Below, in pieces: positions 47,601 through 57,786 of a stretch of DNA of 64,000 nt. The stretch is from Macrosoma leucophasiata. Its lineage: Eukaryota; Arthropoda; Insecta; Lepidoptera; Hedylidae. Both the position numbers and the translations under genes were made by a program. The stretch is from contig JAWQUS010000016.1 in the NCBI GenBank assembly GCA_036365455.1, positions 11,927,001 to 11,991,000 on the forward strand, given 5' to 3'. The notes beneath the pieces were generated by a model that saw only the letters and a program-made list of their open reading frames with translations, was not told where the DNA came from and did no database searches. Numbering within the stretch: the stretch's first letter is position 1; each line of letters begins with the position of its first letter.

Positions 47601-50600
47601 CAAGTCACTGACAGTATTAAAGCGGCCATAGAGCGGTAAAGGGCTCTAACGTGTTCGTCACAAATCTGTCCATAGGGCAAAGACGTCGCCGAGCGTTTAT
47701 CAACAACGCGTGTGGCGTGCGCAGGTAGCGTAGTAGTCAGCCAGGAGGGCCAAGTAGAGGATCGGGCGCGTATGTTGAACTTCGCGTGCCGGCATCTCTT
47801 CATTCAATCTCGCAAGGAAACGTCGAGCATAGCTCTCTTCATTGCTCTTTGCGTGACCTTGAACCTATTTATGTGATCCATAGTGAGCGAACACGTTTCG
47901 GTTCCTTAAGTCTTCACTGGGAACACACACTGGTCAAAGACCTTAGTTGAGACACTGCGATAATTTGGACGAGAAGATGTATCGATCGTAGCTTCCCAAG
48001 CGCTGCCCAGCCGAGTTGAATTCGACGATTGACCTCCTTCTCGAAATTCGGTCTACATAACTGGACTGTTTGTCCCAGGTATGCATAATCATCGAGAACT
48101 TCGACTTTAGTGGCCTGAACCATAATGGGGATGGTTGCCATGTGGAAATTTGACATGATCTTCGTCTTGTCCATGTTTATTTTAAAGTAGTTGAGAGGTC
48201 CCATTGTAGACATTGAGCATTGCGCCAAAACGTCGCAAAGGGACGTGAAAAACGATTAGGCTGACCAGGTGAAGCAGTCCAACTGGATAGTGGGGTACTG
48301 TAGATGCCCTGTGCACACTTAGAAGGCACAAGAGTTTAGGTTAATTTAACATTACTGCTTTTTTTATGAATTGAAGTGGTAAACAAACATACATTGTTTA
48401 CCTTATTTTAATGATTACTAGAGCTTATAAAGATCTACATAAAAACCAAAGCTTTCAATGTAGTTGCATTGCCACTCCTGAGGTCTAAGTTGTTATACCT
48501 CTGAATGAGAAATTACAGGACTGTACATATAACCTGGAATATGATGGTGCTGAACACTATCATTAGCAGCAAGTAGATTAGGTAATGCGATGTAGCTTTC
48601 GCTGATGAGCTACGTCACTGGAGTTTCTACCACCAGTAAAAAAAAAATCATTATGTGATAATAACCAACAATCAGATACTAAGAATGTACTGCATACTGC
48701 ATAGCGCCTATCAAAATTGATCTCAACCGCCATAATATGCCCTCAGGTAGGACAGAGCATAAAATAGCTGGGACTCATAAGACAGCCACCAAGCTTTTGA
48801 GCATTTGCTTTACCACATACATTGGGTAGCAGGAGTTCTACGCAGACAAGATATTATGTCATACGGAATTGCTTAATTTGCCTGTGTGCTAATCATGTTT
48901 GTTCTTGGTGTGTTCGTACTAACTTGGTGAGGCCTCCCTCAACTCGGTCTAGCCTTCCCTTGGCCAGTTTCCCTAAAGCATTTATATTCTGGGCTAAGCA
49001 CAACCAAACACAAACTCTGGATATGCCACTGCCTGTTCACTGCCAAAAACTCGGCACATATAGTTCTGGTAAGTAATATTGTCGAAATAAATATGTTATG
49101 TCTTGTTAATGGAAAATAAGTGACACAAATATTATAATATAATTTGATGATAATTATGTAGAATACTCACAAAGCTGTATTACCAAGGGAATCTGCAAGA
49201 TCCAATTTCATAAATGGGTGATTTAAAAGTAATTCCACTATGTTGGTTCTGCCTTGAGCTGCAGCCCTGTGAAGTGGAGTGGCACCCAACACATCTGCTT
49301 CATTCACCTTTGCTCCCACTTCCAGGAGCAGTTTAACCACCTTCAAATATAATCTCTCGTTCAATATATACAGTACATAATATGTACAGTACCCAGCAAG
49401 AAATAGACTGTATATTAAACAATGAGTAATAGGATTAAATGTACAACTCGAAGCTAGTTTGTTCGGAATCAATAACTAATTCAATTTCAGGCATCATTAA
49501 TATTTTATCCCAAAATTAATAATATTAGGTTGGGGAAAAAGTTTCTTCGCATTTTTTAAGATAATTCAAAACATTTTTTAATATAGTTTATTTAAATTTA
49601 ACTAAAGTACGTATGTACCATTTTGTTCGATAACCTTTTGCCATTTTGAAGGTAGGGACATGATCCCATTGCTATAAAAATTTTGGGACTTCTCATCAAA
49701 ATACCGCGACAAGTGGATTTGGCAGTCCTCTCGTGATGTTAACCTAACATTGCATAAAGAATTCTGAAGAGACCGAAACAGGTGGAAATCTGAAGGTGCA
49801 AGGTCAGGACTATACGGCGGATGCATTAACACCTCCCAGCCAAACTCTCTTAATTTTTGCTGAGTGGCTATAGATGTGTGAGGTCTAGCGTTATCATGAT
49901 GAAACACCACACCCCTTCTATTGATCAATTCCAGCCACTTTCACTCAACTTCTTGCTTTAATCTCATCAGTTGTTCGCAGTAGAGTTCAGAATCGATAGT
50001 CCTGCCTGGTGGTAATAGCTCATAATGAATACTGCCCTTTCAATCCCACCACACACACAACATCACCTTATTGCGAGTTAACCCGGGTTTCGCCACAGTC
50101 TGTGACGCCTGACCGGCCTTTGACCACAACCTTTTTCGCACGTTCTTGTCGTACGTGATCCACTTTTCATCACCAGTTATCAGCTTCTTCAAAAATGATT
50201 CGGTTTCATTACGTCGTAATAAAGAATCACAAATGAGTACACGGTTCATTAGGTTTCTTTCAGTGAGCTCGTGAGGTACCCAAAAATGGCATCCATTTTA
50301 TCCATAATAGGGCGACCAGAGCGAGGTGCATCTTTGACATCAAAATTTCCGGATTGAAACGCTTAAACCAAATTTGTGCTACTCTCACAGACACTGCACT
50401 GGGTCCATAACCATCACAATTTTTTTTTGCGGCTTGCGTTGCATTTTTACCTTTTTTGTAGTAAAATTTTAAAATGTATCGAATTTCTTCATTAGATTCA
50501 CTCATCTTGCCAGTACGAAAACAAATGAAAATCACACATTTGCCTAATTTGAATTTGGAATTATGTTCTTAAAAATTTTACTTTCAATGATACCAAAACC

Positions 50601-53600
50601 AGCCAGATACAAATACAACAGCCAACTGTTCAGGTAGTCACATGTCTTTAGCAAGAGTTTGTCCAGTATATGAGAAAGAGAAACGAATAAGAGAAATAAT
50701 GTCTGAATATGGATGTACTTATCAGAAAGCACTAACAGTTTATGTTCCTCCGTCGCCTACACCTGAAAAAAAAGCCTCCACCGACGGACATGTTGCTACC
50801 AAACTGGAGACAACCGATAACAGATCTATCAACCCATCAGTTACGTCAGGACCTTCTCAAGAATCAAGAACCTATAGTGAAGTGCTCTGTTCCACACCGT
50901 ATACGCAAAGTTACGAGAGTGAAAAAGCTTACAAGGTTAAGTCTAAGAGAACTAAGAAGTCTAAAAAGAAGTATCATCTATCGGAGTCCATGCTGGCTGT
51001 GTTGGATGAACCAGAGACAGACGAATCTTTGAAAAGAATGGACATAAATGAAAGAGAAGAACCTCAAGAAAATCAGGAAAACAGTTCACGTAATAATGAT
51101 GACAAACACAGTTTCTCAGAACTCCTGAAACAATTAAAAGACTTATTATTATGTAAACGATCAAATATATTAGAAAAGATTATATCAGCAGCAAAAATAT
51201 GTAAGAATTGGATAGTAGCGTGTTTAGTTAATTGGTTTGAGGATCTACCATTTATTCAAACTTTTTCTTGTTTTTTTAATAATGGATAGTAGTAATATGA
51301 GGTCAGTTAGATTAAAATTAAATCTATGTCAGTGGAATGCACGAAGCGTTAGATATAAGACTAGATTACTAGAAAATTTTTTGATTCAAGAAAAGATCCA
51401 TATAGCTGCATTAAGCGAAACTTGGCTTGAGCCTGATAGTACTTTTAATATTAAAAATTTTAATATATTTCGTAAAGACAGAGATTCTTCGTCAGGTGGT
51501 GTAGCAATATTGACACATAGAACAATGCAGGCTCAAGCCTATGTTTTAAACAGTATAAATCCTGGTATAGAATTAATTTGTGTTAAAATATTTAATTGTT
51601 CTAATCTTCAATATGTTATTGCTGTTTATTGTCCGAATGATGTGATTACTTCTCAGGCTGATTGGGATCATTTGCTGTCACTATGCAGCAGTAAAACCCT
51701 TATCCTTGGAGACTTTAACGGTCATCATTGTTGTTGGTCCTATAAAACAGATGTCAGAGGTTCTCAAATTTTTGATGCTTTGATTGACAACGATTTTATT
51801 TATCTCAATAGTTCAGAACATACTAGATTCCAGATGGTTCAAGGTACAATGCGTCTGTCATCGCCAGATTTATCGTTAGTATCTATAGATATAGCTTCAA
51901 AATTTTTTTGGACTGTCACAAACGAAACTTTAGGTAGTGATCATAAAATAATTAAAATTACTACCCAGTTTGAATTAGACCGAACTTTATTACAAACGCG
52001 AAGAAATTTTAAAAAGGCTAACTGGCCAGCCTATACTTCATATTTAGAAGAAGTTTTTACCACGATTAGTCTTTCTAATAATTTGCAGGACGCATATGAT
52101 TTCTTTATAGATTGCATAAATAGAGCAGCTGATTTATATATTCCTAAGTTTAAGATAAATCTTAATCCAGCAAGTAAGTTTACTCCAAAACCGTATTGGA
52201 ATCCTCAGCTATCTGAGTCGGTTGCAAAACGTAGGTTAGCCCTATCACAATTGCGAAAAAACCCTACTCCAGAGAATTTAAACTCTCTTGAACGCAGTAT
52301 AAAAGAGTCAAAAAGGCTAATTGACGATGCTGTGAGAGTATCATGGTGCGATTTTTGCTCTAGTTTAGATAAATCTACGTCAGTAACAGAAATTTGGCAG
52401 AAAATGGGGTGGATGAAAGGTCAAAGATCCCCTAAAACATTCATTAATCCTAATACAGTAAACGAACTTCTTACAAACTTAGCTCCAGATTATTCGTCTC
52501 CGTCTAAACCCTCAATTTTATCTCATAATTCTCAACTTGAACAGGATATAACTCTTTCAGAAATGGAAAAGTGTATAAAATTAAAAGATACGTCTCCTGG
52601 AGATGACCAGATATCCTATTCAATGATTAAAAATCTTCCAATCAACGCCAAACATATCTTAGTATACTTATATAATACATTTTTGGGTAACGGTTTCGTT
52701 CCAGTCCAGTGGCGTGGCATAAACATTGTCCCTATCCCCAAACCAAACAGAAATCCACAATTAGTTTCGTCAATAAGACCTATATCTATGATTTCGTGTG
52801 TCTGTAAGATTTTTCATTCTATAATCCAAAAACGTTTAGAATGGTATTTTGAATCGAGTGATTTCTTTTCTGAAGATACTGTCGGTTTCCGCCGGTGTAG
52901 GTCTTGTTTAGATAATTTAAGCAAACTAGTTACAAGGATTCAGAAAGGTTTTTGCAACAATGAAATTACAGTGGGATGCTTCATTGACATTGATAGTGCG
53001 TACAATAATGTTGACATTACAATACTTATACATATTTTAGATCGTGCTGGAGTGGGATATAAATTGTGTAATTATCTGTGGGAGTTTCTTAGAGAAAGGC
53101 ATCTCAAAATAACTGTTAATAATTCGACTATGATACGCTATACGGGACGAGGATTAGCACAAGGAGATCCCTTATCACCTCTCTTATTTAATGCTGCTAC
53201 AAGCAATATTTGTAAAGAAATTACAGAAGTGAGGATTTCTCAATACGCGGATGACTTCGTAATATATGTAACAAATAAAGAAATTCGCACCATTGAAGCT
53301 CACATACAACGTGCGATTAGTAAACTCATCACTCTTTTAAATAGTTTGGGACTAGAATTATCTCCGTCAAAAACTAAGGCTTGTGTTTTTTCTAAAGGAT
53401 ATAAAAGGGTATCAATCAAACTTGAAATTGAGAACCACACAGTGGATATAGTTCCGTGTGTTAAATATTTGGGATTGTGGTTTGACAGATCATTGAGATG
53501 GGGCAAACATATTCAAGAAATTAGAGACAAGGCTGTTAAATATCTAAACGTTTTGAAAGCTTTAGCTGGATCGAGCTGGGGAGTACACCCAAAACATCTA

Positions 53601-56304
53601 AGGACCATTTTTATTGCAGTCGTTAGGAGTCGATTAGATTATGCCAGCTTCCTCTTTAACGATAGTGCTAAATGCCATACAGATAAACTCGAAAGAGTTC
53701 AAAACCAAGGTATGCGCATTATTGGGGGCTTTATTAAAACTACACCAATTCATGTGATGCAAAGTGAACTGTATTTGCAACCGTTAGACATTAGGCGTCA
53801 ACATCTAGCTGGAAAATTTATTTTAAAAACCAGATCTCTTAATTTTAATAATGGACTTACTAGTTTACTGGAACAATTATCTCCAAATAACAATAACTGG
53901 AAACGGAAAAAGACTCCAATATTGTGGCATACATATAAAATTTTTAAACGTATACCGATTCATACGGGCACTTTGGATATGTTTTCTCGAGAACAATGGA
54001 TTAGTTACATTGACATTTCCGACGTAATTTGTGATTACGTTGACTCTGTTTCAGATTCAAAAAAACATTATAATAACTATGAATTGTTAGAGTATTGCAA
54101 ATTACACGTAAATAACCATTACCCTAATTTTTATCAATTATATACAGATGGCTCGATCGAGCACGAGTCAAGAGGTGCTGCCTTTTTCGACCCACAGCTG
54201 AATGTTAATATGCGTTTTAGAATTGAATCTGAAATATCTATCATGGCAGTGGAGCTGTTAGCGATCCAGGAAGCACTGTCATATGCAGAGACTGTTGAAG
54301 CAAACAACATAGTTGTGTTCACGGACTCTAAGAGTTCCATTCAACATATAGCTCGGTGTACCTCGACTTATCGAGGTGTTCCGATAGCTTATACAATTTT
54401 AGATTTGATTCAGAAATTTAGAAAAAACGGTAAAAATGTCAATATTCAGTGGATACCAGCACATACAGGGTTTAGTGGTAATGAAATGGCTGATCAATTA
54501 GCGAAAGAAGCAACCTCAGATGGAGTTCAGATAGACATCTTGCCATTCTTCTCTGATACCATAAATAAAGTTAAAAAGTACTGTGTAGAATTATGGAAGG
54601 AGTTCTTTGATCTACGTTCCCGTGAATGTGGCATCTGGTATAGAACAATACAGCCGGAACCGTTGAGGTCTCCATGGATGACTGAGTGTGCCCTGTCCAG
54701 GAAAGAACTTGTCACAATGATGAGACTTCGCTCCGGACATGTGCCATTTAATAAGTTTAAATTCTTAATGAGTCAATCTGATACCCCTAATTGTAGTATA
54801 TGTGGTAAAGTGGAAGACGTATACCATATTTTGGTTGAATGTGTTCGAGGTGAGGCTCATCGCAGGGCTTCATTAGAAATAGGACATTGCAACAGTGTCC
54901 TGGCAGATCCTACTACGGATGACGCCAGAATACTGTTGCAACTATATCAATTGTCAATGAGCTAATGTTGTTTAATTATTTTTTTTTAAATGAAGAATGT
55001 AATTCATGTGAACGTATAGAGCGTCATGGTCTTTGACCAAGCTCTTTAAATGGAGAATAAAAAAAAAAAAAAAAAAAAAATACAACAGCCAAAGAGATTT
55101 TATTACAAGTGCATACATACTATAATGTGAAAAGACTTTTTCCCCAACCTATTAATTAGAACTAAGTTAATTACAGTCACCCATTTCATGAACAGTCAAT
55201 ACAAACGAAAATGAGACTAACATCTATCCAACATAAAATGCTAGTCTCAACAAGTTCATTAGAGCTTGTTATATGTAATAAAAATGAATCTACTCTGGCA
55301 TATATAACACTCACTGTGTTAAATAGGGGTGCGCAAGTTACGCTACATCACATTGTGACAGTGTGCATGTGTGAGTTTGTGTTTTATGGGCGCAGGTAGA
55401 GGTAGGTTATTTAAGCGTAGGGTGTGCATATTGTTCATACAAATTGAGTAAAAACTTAAATAATAAAAATTAACTAAAATTACATAATTTTAGTTCATTG
55501 AATTATGATTATAACACAATTTTCTAGTCGAGATGAGTGTGAATTATTCCTGTTACATGTTGTACATTATGTAGAATGTTAGAACTTCTCTTAAGTAAAA
55601 ATCATAGCTAAAAGTTAAAAGCATCAATTGTTGAAAGTACTTACATATTGTGACTAATTTTATAGAATTGTACATTTCAAGAATCGGTCATTGCTAGATT
55701 ATGCAGTCATTTCGCGAATCAGTAATTCCTAGACTAAACTGATTTTGCATCTATCCATTAACCTTCTTTCTCACTATAAATTAATATCAACGAGACTGAG
55801 CTCAGTAATGAAGCACATAATGCTAATCCTATACCTATATATGGAATACACACGTATATTTATATACATATACCTATATTACCTCTTTATGGCCCTTAGA
55901 GCTGGCATAGTGTAACGGTGTTTGTCCTCTATTTGTTTTATGGTCCACATTTGCACCTTTTCCAATTAACAATCTAACTACTTCGAACCTTCCAGCCGAA
56001 GCAGCTAATGTGAGAGGGCTGGATTTTGTATCGTCAAAGGGATCAACTTGCGAGCCGCACTCAATTAAATATTCCACAAGATGTTGATTTCCTCCAACTG
56101 CAGCCCAGTGAATTAATAGGCGACTGTCCTGTTCAGTGTCATGTTTTAATGATTTGCTTATATTACATTTAAATCAATGATAGAATGTTGATGAATACTC
56201 ACTGAATCTGCAGTATTTATTAGGTGCTTATTTTCGTCTACTTTAACTTTGACTTGATTATAGTCGCCTTTGTAAGCGCTTTCATAAACTGTTCCAATTG
56301 ACAT
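44519..56304 (-). CDS. PSMD10: Gankyrin / 26S proteasome non-ATPase subunit 10-type ankyrin-repeat protein, whole gene, 4 exons
   Basis: Exons 56203-56304, 55883-56128, 49171-49340 and 44519-44666 join to 666 nt, a 221-aa protein plus TGA. Human gankyrin is 226 aa. After a short N-terminal helix (TVYESAYKGDYNQVKVKV) come about six ankyrin repeats, for example SPLTLAASAGRFEVVRLLIG, QTPLHYASSKGHKE, TPLHRAAAQGRTNIVELLLN and TALHLACEEDREAVASMLV. Known role of the family: a chaperone that binds the Rpt3 ATPase C-domain during assembly of the 19S base. It acts in cytosol and nucleus. All exon joins are in phase. Intron 2 (6.5 kb) contains a mariner with a LINE inside it. An AATAAA overlaps the region just past the stop (complement of 44511-44516), so the 3' UTR may be very short. 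Confidence 0.93.
44830..45125 (-). repeat. Abundant SINE-like repeat, reverse copy
   Basis: It matches 19190-19490 inverted, with a CAGT microsatellite (45042-45060) expanded inside. It lies in gankyrin intron 3. Confidence 0.7.
45181..45572. mobile_element. About 390-bp TIR element, AGCGTTGCCA ends
   Basis: It starts AGCGTTGCCAGACG and ends with the inverse TTTGGCAACGCT. The inside has repeated GTCCCGC motifs and two short palindromes (GGTGATAATTTATCACC, GGTCGATTTATCACTGATAA...). No ORF. Confidence 0.55.
45765..45995 (-). repeat. Abundant SINE-like repeat, reverse copy with internal loss
   Basis: GAGCTCTAGTGACGGAGCTC to TTTGCCACTTCCATTATATA. The middle (CACCACCGTATTAC part) is missing compared with 44830-45125. 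Confidence 0.65.
46210..47060 (+). repeat. GC-rich retroelement-like block with a 98-bp tandem repeat and TAA tail
   Basis: A sharp GC-rich island in AT-rich DNA, starting ACCACGGTAAAATGCGTTAC and ending CGACATAATAATAATAAT. A 98-bp unit is repeated (46679-46776 and 46777 onward: GTCCCTATCTGACGG, GGCGGCTGGGGATAGGGTGC). Open frames on both strands come from GC content and look like no known protein. The TAA tail suggests the UTR end of a retrotransposon. Confidence 0.5.
47061..47160 (+). repeat. Fragment of a common lepidopteran-type repeat (CCCACTGCTGGGCAC)
   Basis: The phrase ACGTCCCACTGCTGGGCACG plus ATTATGTCCACGGTGC is a repeat I have seen often in moth DNA. Short and incomplete here. Confidence 0.5.
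47500..48240 (-). pseudogene. RTE-type LINE fragment (reverse transcriptase C-terminal part)
   Basis: The minus strand encodes NMDKTKIMSNFHMATIPIMV, VEVLDDYAYLGQTVQLCRPN and FEKEVNRRIQLGWAALGKLR, typical of RTE/BovB-type elements after the catalytic motif. Broken by frameshifts. It lies in gankyrin intron 3. Confidence 0.75.
48360..48640 (+). repeat. Abundant SINE-like repeat, degenerate copy
   Basis: TTTTTTTATGAATTGAAGTGG to GTTTCTACCACCAGTAAAA follows the 19190-19490 copy with many differences, so it is older. Confidence 0.6.
49171..49340 (-). CDS. PSMD10: gankyrin exon 3
   Basis: 170 nt, VVKLLLEVGAKVNEADVLGA to LADSLGNTA. It completes repeat 3 seamlessly after GHKE from exon 2 and encodes repeat 4. 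The acceptor is ATTTGAAG, the donor GTGAGT at 49165-49170; ends in phase 2. Confidence 0.93.
50627..51289 (+). pseudogene. ORF1 (gag-like) C-terminal remnant of the I-type LINE
   Basis: The frame is open from the very first bases of the element and reads CSGSHMSLARVCPVYEKEKR and IREIMSEYGCTYQKALTVYV. This is the end of the last zinc knuckle of an I/Jockey-type ORF1 plus the segment after it. The first Met (50642) is therefore internal and not the true start. A Lys/Ser-rich low-complexity region follows. The TAG at 51287-51289 overlaps the ATG of ORF2. Confidence 0.8.
51282..54965 (+). CDS. ORF2: AP endonuclease, reverse transcriptase, RNase H
   Basis: From the ATG at 51282 (MDSSNMRSVRL) it is 1227 aa; the frame is open from 51237. 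The 51282 start overlaps the ORF1 stop as ATGGATAG, a layout suited to termination-reinitiation. The endonuclease has LNLCQWNARSV, ALSETWL, ILGDFNGHH and LGSDHKII. The reverse transcriptase has SIRPISMISCVCKIFHSIIQ, FIDIDSAYNNVD, GLAQGDPLSPLLFN and the catalytic YADD. RNase H has YTDGS, AVELLAIQEAL, FTDSKSS and WIPAHTGFSGNEMADQLAKE. A C-terminal CSICGKVEDVYHILVEC follows. All motifs are intact. The RNase H domain puts it in the I superfamily group rather than Jockey or CR1. Confidence 0.92.
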   Translation: MDSSNMRSVRLKLNLCQWNARSVRYKTRLLENFLIQEKIHIAALSETWLEPDSTFNIKNFNIFRKDRDSSSGGVAILTHRTMQAQAYVLNSINPGIELICVKIFNCSNLQYVIAVYCPNDVITSQADWDHLLSLCSSKTLILGDFNGHHCCWSYKTDVRGSQIFDALIDNDFIYLNSSEHTRFQMVQGTMRLSSPDLSLVSIDIASKFFWTVTNETLGSDHKIIKITTQFELDRTLLQTRRNFKKANWPAYTSYLEEVFTTISLSNNLQDAYDFFIDCINRAADLYIPKFKINLNPASKFTPKPYWNPQLSESVAKRRLALSQLRKNPTPENLNSLERSIKESKRLIDDAVRVSWCDFCSSLDKSTSVTEIWQKMGWMKGQRSPKTFINPNTVNELLTNLAPDYSSPSKPSILSHNSQLEQDITLSEMEKCIKLKDTSPGDDQISYSMIKNLPINAKHILVYLYNTFLGNGFVPVQWRGINIVPIPKPNRNPQLVSSIRPISMISCVCKIFHSIIQKRLEWYFESSDFFSEDTVGFRRCRSCLDNLSKLVTRIQKGFCNNEITVGCFIDIDSAYNNVDITILIHILDRAGVGYKLCNYLWEFLRERHLKITVNNSTMIRYTGRGLAQGDPLSPLLFNAATSNICKEITEVRISQYADDFVIYVTNKEIRTIEAHIQRAISKLITLLNSLGLELSPSKTKACVFSKGYKRVSIKLEIENHTVDIVPCVKYLGLWFDRSLRWGKHIQEIRDKAVKYLNVLKALAGSSWGVHPKHLRTIFIAVVRSRLDYASFLFNDSAKCHTDKLERVQNQGMRIIGGFIKTTPIHVMQSELYLQPLDIRRQHLAGKFILKTRSLNFNNGLTSLLEQLSPNNNNWKRKKTPILWHTYKIFKRIPIHTGTLDMFSREQWISYIDISDVICDYVDSVSDSKKHYNNYELLEYCKLHVNNHYPNFYQLYTDGSIEHESRGAAFFDPQLNVNMRFRIESEISIMAVELLAIQEALSYAETVEANNIVVFTDSKSSIQHIARCTSTYRGVPIAYTILDLIQKFRKNGKNVNIQWIPAHTGFSGNEMADQLAKEATSDGVQIDILPFFSDTINKVKKYCVELWKEFFDLRSRECGIWYRTIQPEPLRSPWMTECALSRKELVTMMRLRSGHVPFNKFKFLMSQSDTPNCSICGKVEDVYHILVECVRGEAHRRASLEIGHCNSVLADPTTDDARILLQLYQLSMS
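55883..56128 (-). CDS. PSMD10: gankyrin exon 2
   Basis: 82 codons, DSRLLIHWAAVGGNQHLVEY to PLHYASSKGHKE. It holds most of ankyrin repeats 1-3. The acceptor is ACTGAACAG, the donor GTAATA. It is separated from exon 1 by only 74 bp. Confidence 0.93.
56203..56304 (-). CDS. PSMD10: gankyrin exon 1
   Basis: 34 codons, MSIGTVYESAYKGDYNQVKV to NTADS, phase 0 end with GTGAGT donor at 56197-56202. The sequence immediately 5' has TTATTTTCAG on the minus strand near 56336, so the 5' UTR may itself be spliced. Confidence 0.88.
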
Positions 56305-56802
56305 TTTGATAAGTATAGTTTTACCTCTTTTAACCTGAAAATAATTCTTAAGTTCTTAAGATCTACAGGATCGAGCGAATAAATAATTAAGTTTTGTTTG
56401 TTTACTTATGTACTGTACTATATTAAATACCTACCTACTAGCGGTAGCGGCTCGCCTCGCACGGGCGCAATGTGGGCCAAAGAGTACATTAATTGATGTG
56501 GGCGCAATGAATGTAATATAGCCTTTGTTAATAGCTTTCTACTAGTCAAACAATTTTTGAAAATGGTTCAGGGGACCGACCGCCATATTAATACCAATAT
56601 AACCACTACGTTTACAGATGAAATTCAGTCCACAGATCACAAACTGATTCAGTCATTCGGTCCAAATCCATTGGCTTTGGCAATAATTTGCTTTTGGCAT
56701 GAATTGCAAAAAATTAGCGACTTTTTAAAAATTGTTTTACGGCCACGGATACAAGTCCTTGACAGCCAATCTTGAGTTTTTTTTTTCCATCATTTCTTAT
56801 GA

Positions 56803-57783
56803 AAATGAATATCTTTATGGAAGAAGACGATGATAGGATGCTTCCATGTGGAATATAATGAAATGGCTCCAGTAAAGTGATGGGGACTTTACTAGGAGAT
56901 TTTACGAAATTTTGGGGGCATCATGAAAAATCACTTTTCATTTCGTAATATCACTTTCCTACACCCGTGAATGATAACGAATGCTTTGTGATAAGAATCC
57001 CACCATTTTTACACATAAAAACGCGACTATACACAAATTTTGAAAATAATATCATCCAGCGACACCGTTTCCGCGTTTCCGTTTCCGCCAAAACTCAAAA
57101 ATTAGCGATGGGATGCAGTGTTGCAAGCAAAAAGCTTGAAGGTAAAAATGGAGTCCAAACTCCAGACAAAAGTTTGAGTCAAATACCTACATATCTCTAT
57201 CCTCCTCTTGGGGGGCCGACCTCTCTTTTTAGTGTGATCTGTGGTATTGCTATCTTTTTATTTATATCTCCTACGAAATTTTGTGATAGAAACACCACAG
57301 TTACAGAATTACATGATAAACATTACTGCAGAATTTATTTACAAATTATTAAATGTATTCATTTAACTGTTTTAAAAATTATTAATAATATTTCTCACAT
57401 TGACATTTTGAGTTAGTGTATCAGTTGAAATTATACACCGACTTCTATGGACTGTACGGAAATACATAGCACGGCAACATTGAATCTGCTTATCAGTAAT
57501 GGAGTTTTGGCGGGAACGCGGAAAAGAGCTGTGTCGCTGCGTGATATTATTTTCGAAGTTTGTGTATAGTCGCGTATTTATGTGTAAAAATGGTGGTATT
57601 TTTATTATAAAGCATTCGACAACGTTCACGAGGGAAAGAAAGTGATATTATGAAGTAAAAAGTGATTTTTCCAAAACTTCGTAAAAACTCCTAGTATAGT
57701 CCCCATTGCGTTACTAGAGCCATCTTATCATATTCCTCATGGAAGCATTTAATCATCGTCATCTTCCGTGTGGATATTCATTA
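56803..57783. mobile_element. About 980-bp element with TIRs of about 300 bp
   Basis: 56803-57110 and 57480-57783 are inverted copies (AATGAATATC ends, TTTTTACACATAAA, CGCGACTATACACAAA, AATAATATCA). Open frames at 56967-57416 (+) and 57629-57372 (-) mirror each other because of the TIRs and are not genes. The tRNA-like array at 57787 is inserted at its right edge. A rearranged relative lies at 61540-61710 and 62080-62190. Confidence 0.7.
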
Positions 57784-57786
57784 ATT

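Larger units (their letters stand above)
50626..55080 (+). mobile_element. I-superfamily non-LTR retrotransposon, 5'-truncated, with poly(A) tail
   Basis: It is flanked by a perfect duplication TACAACAGCCAA (50614-50625 and 55081-55092) and ends in 22 A residues. Contents: the C-terminal part of ORF1, an intact ORF2 (endonuclease, reverse transcriptase, RNase H) and a short 3' UTR. The perfect duplication and clean tail suggest a recent insertion. It lies antisense to the mariner and to gankyrin. Confidence 0.92.
49525..55152 (-). mobile_element. Cecropia-type mariner copy 3, split by a LINE
   Basis: The minus-strand mariner has its 3' end at 49525 and its 5' end at 55152 (TTTTTCCCCAACCTA). 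Positions 50626-55080 are a nested LINE. The transposase is broken: about 120 bp near 50283 are missing (CCCA joined to AAAATGGCATCC), with other changes. The catalytic part (HHDNARPH, YSPDLAPSDFHLF) survives at 49602-49928. It lies in gankyrin intron 2. Confidence 0.88.

Noticed and set aside
56967..57629. Two opposing frames of 149 and 85 aa
   Set aside because: They share FENNI and RIPPFLHI-type peptides only because they lie in the two inverted arms of one element.
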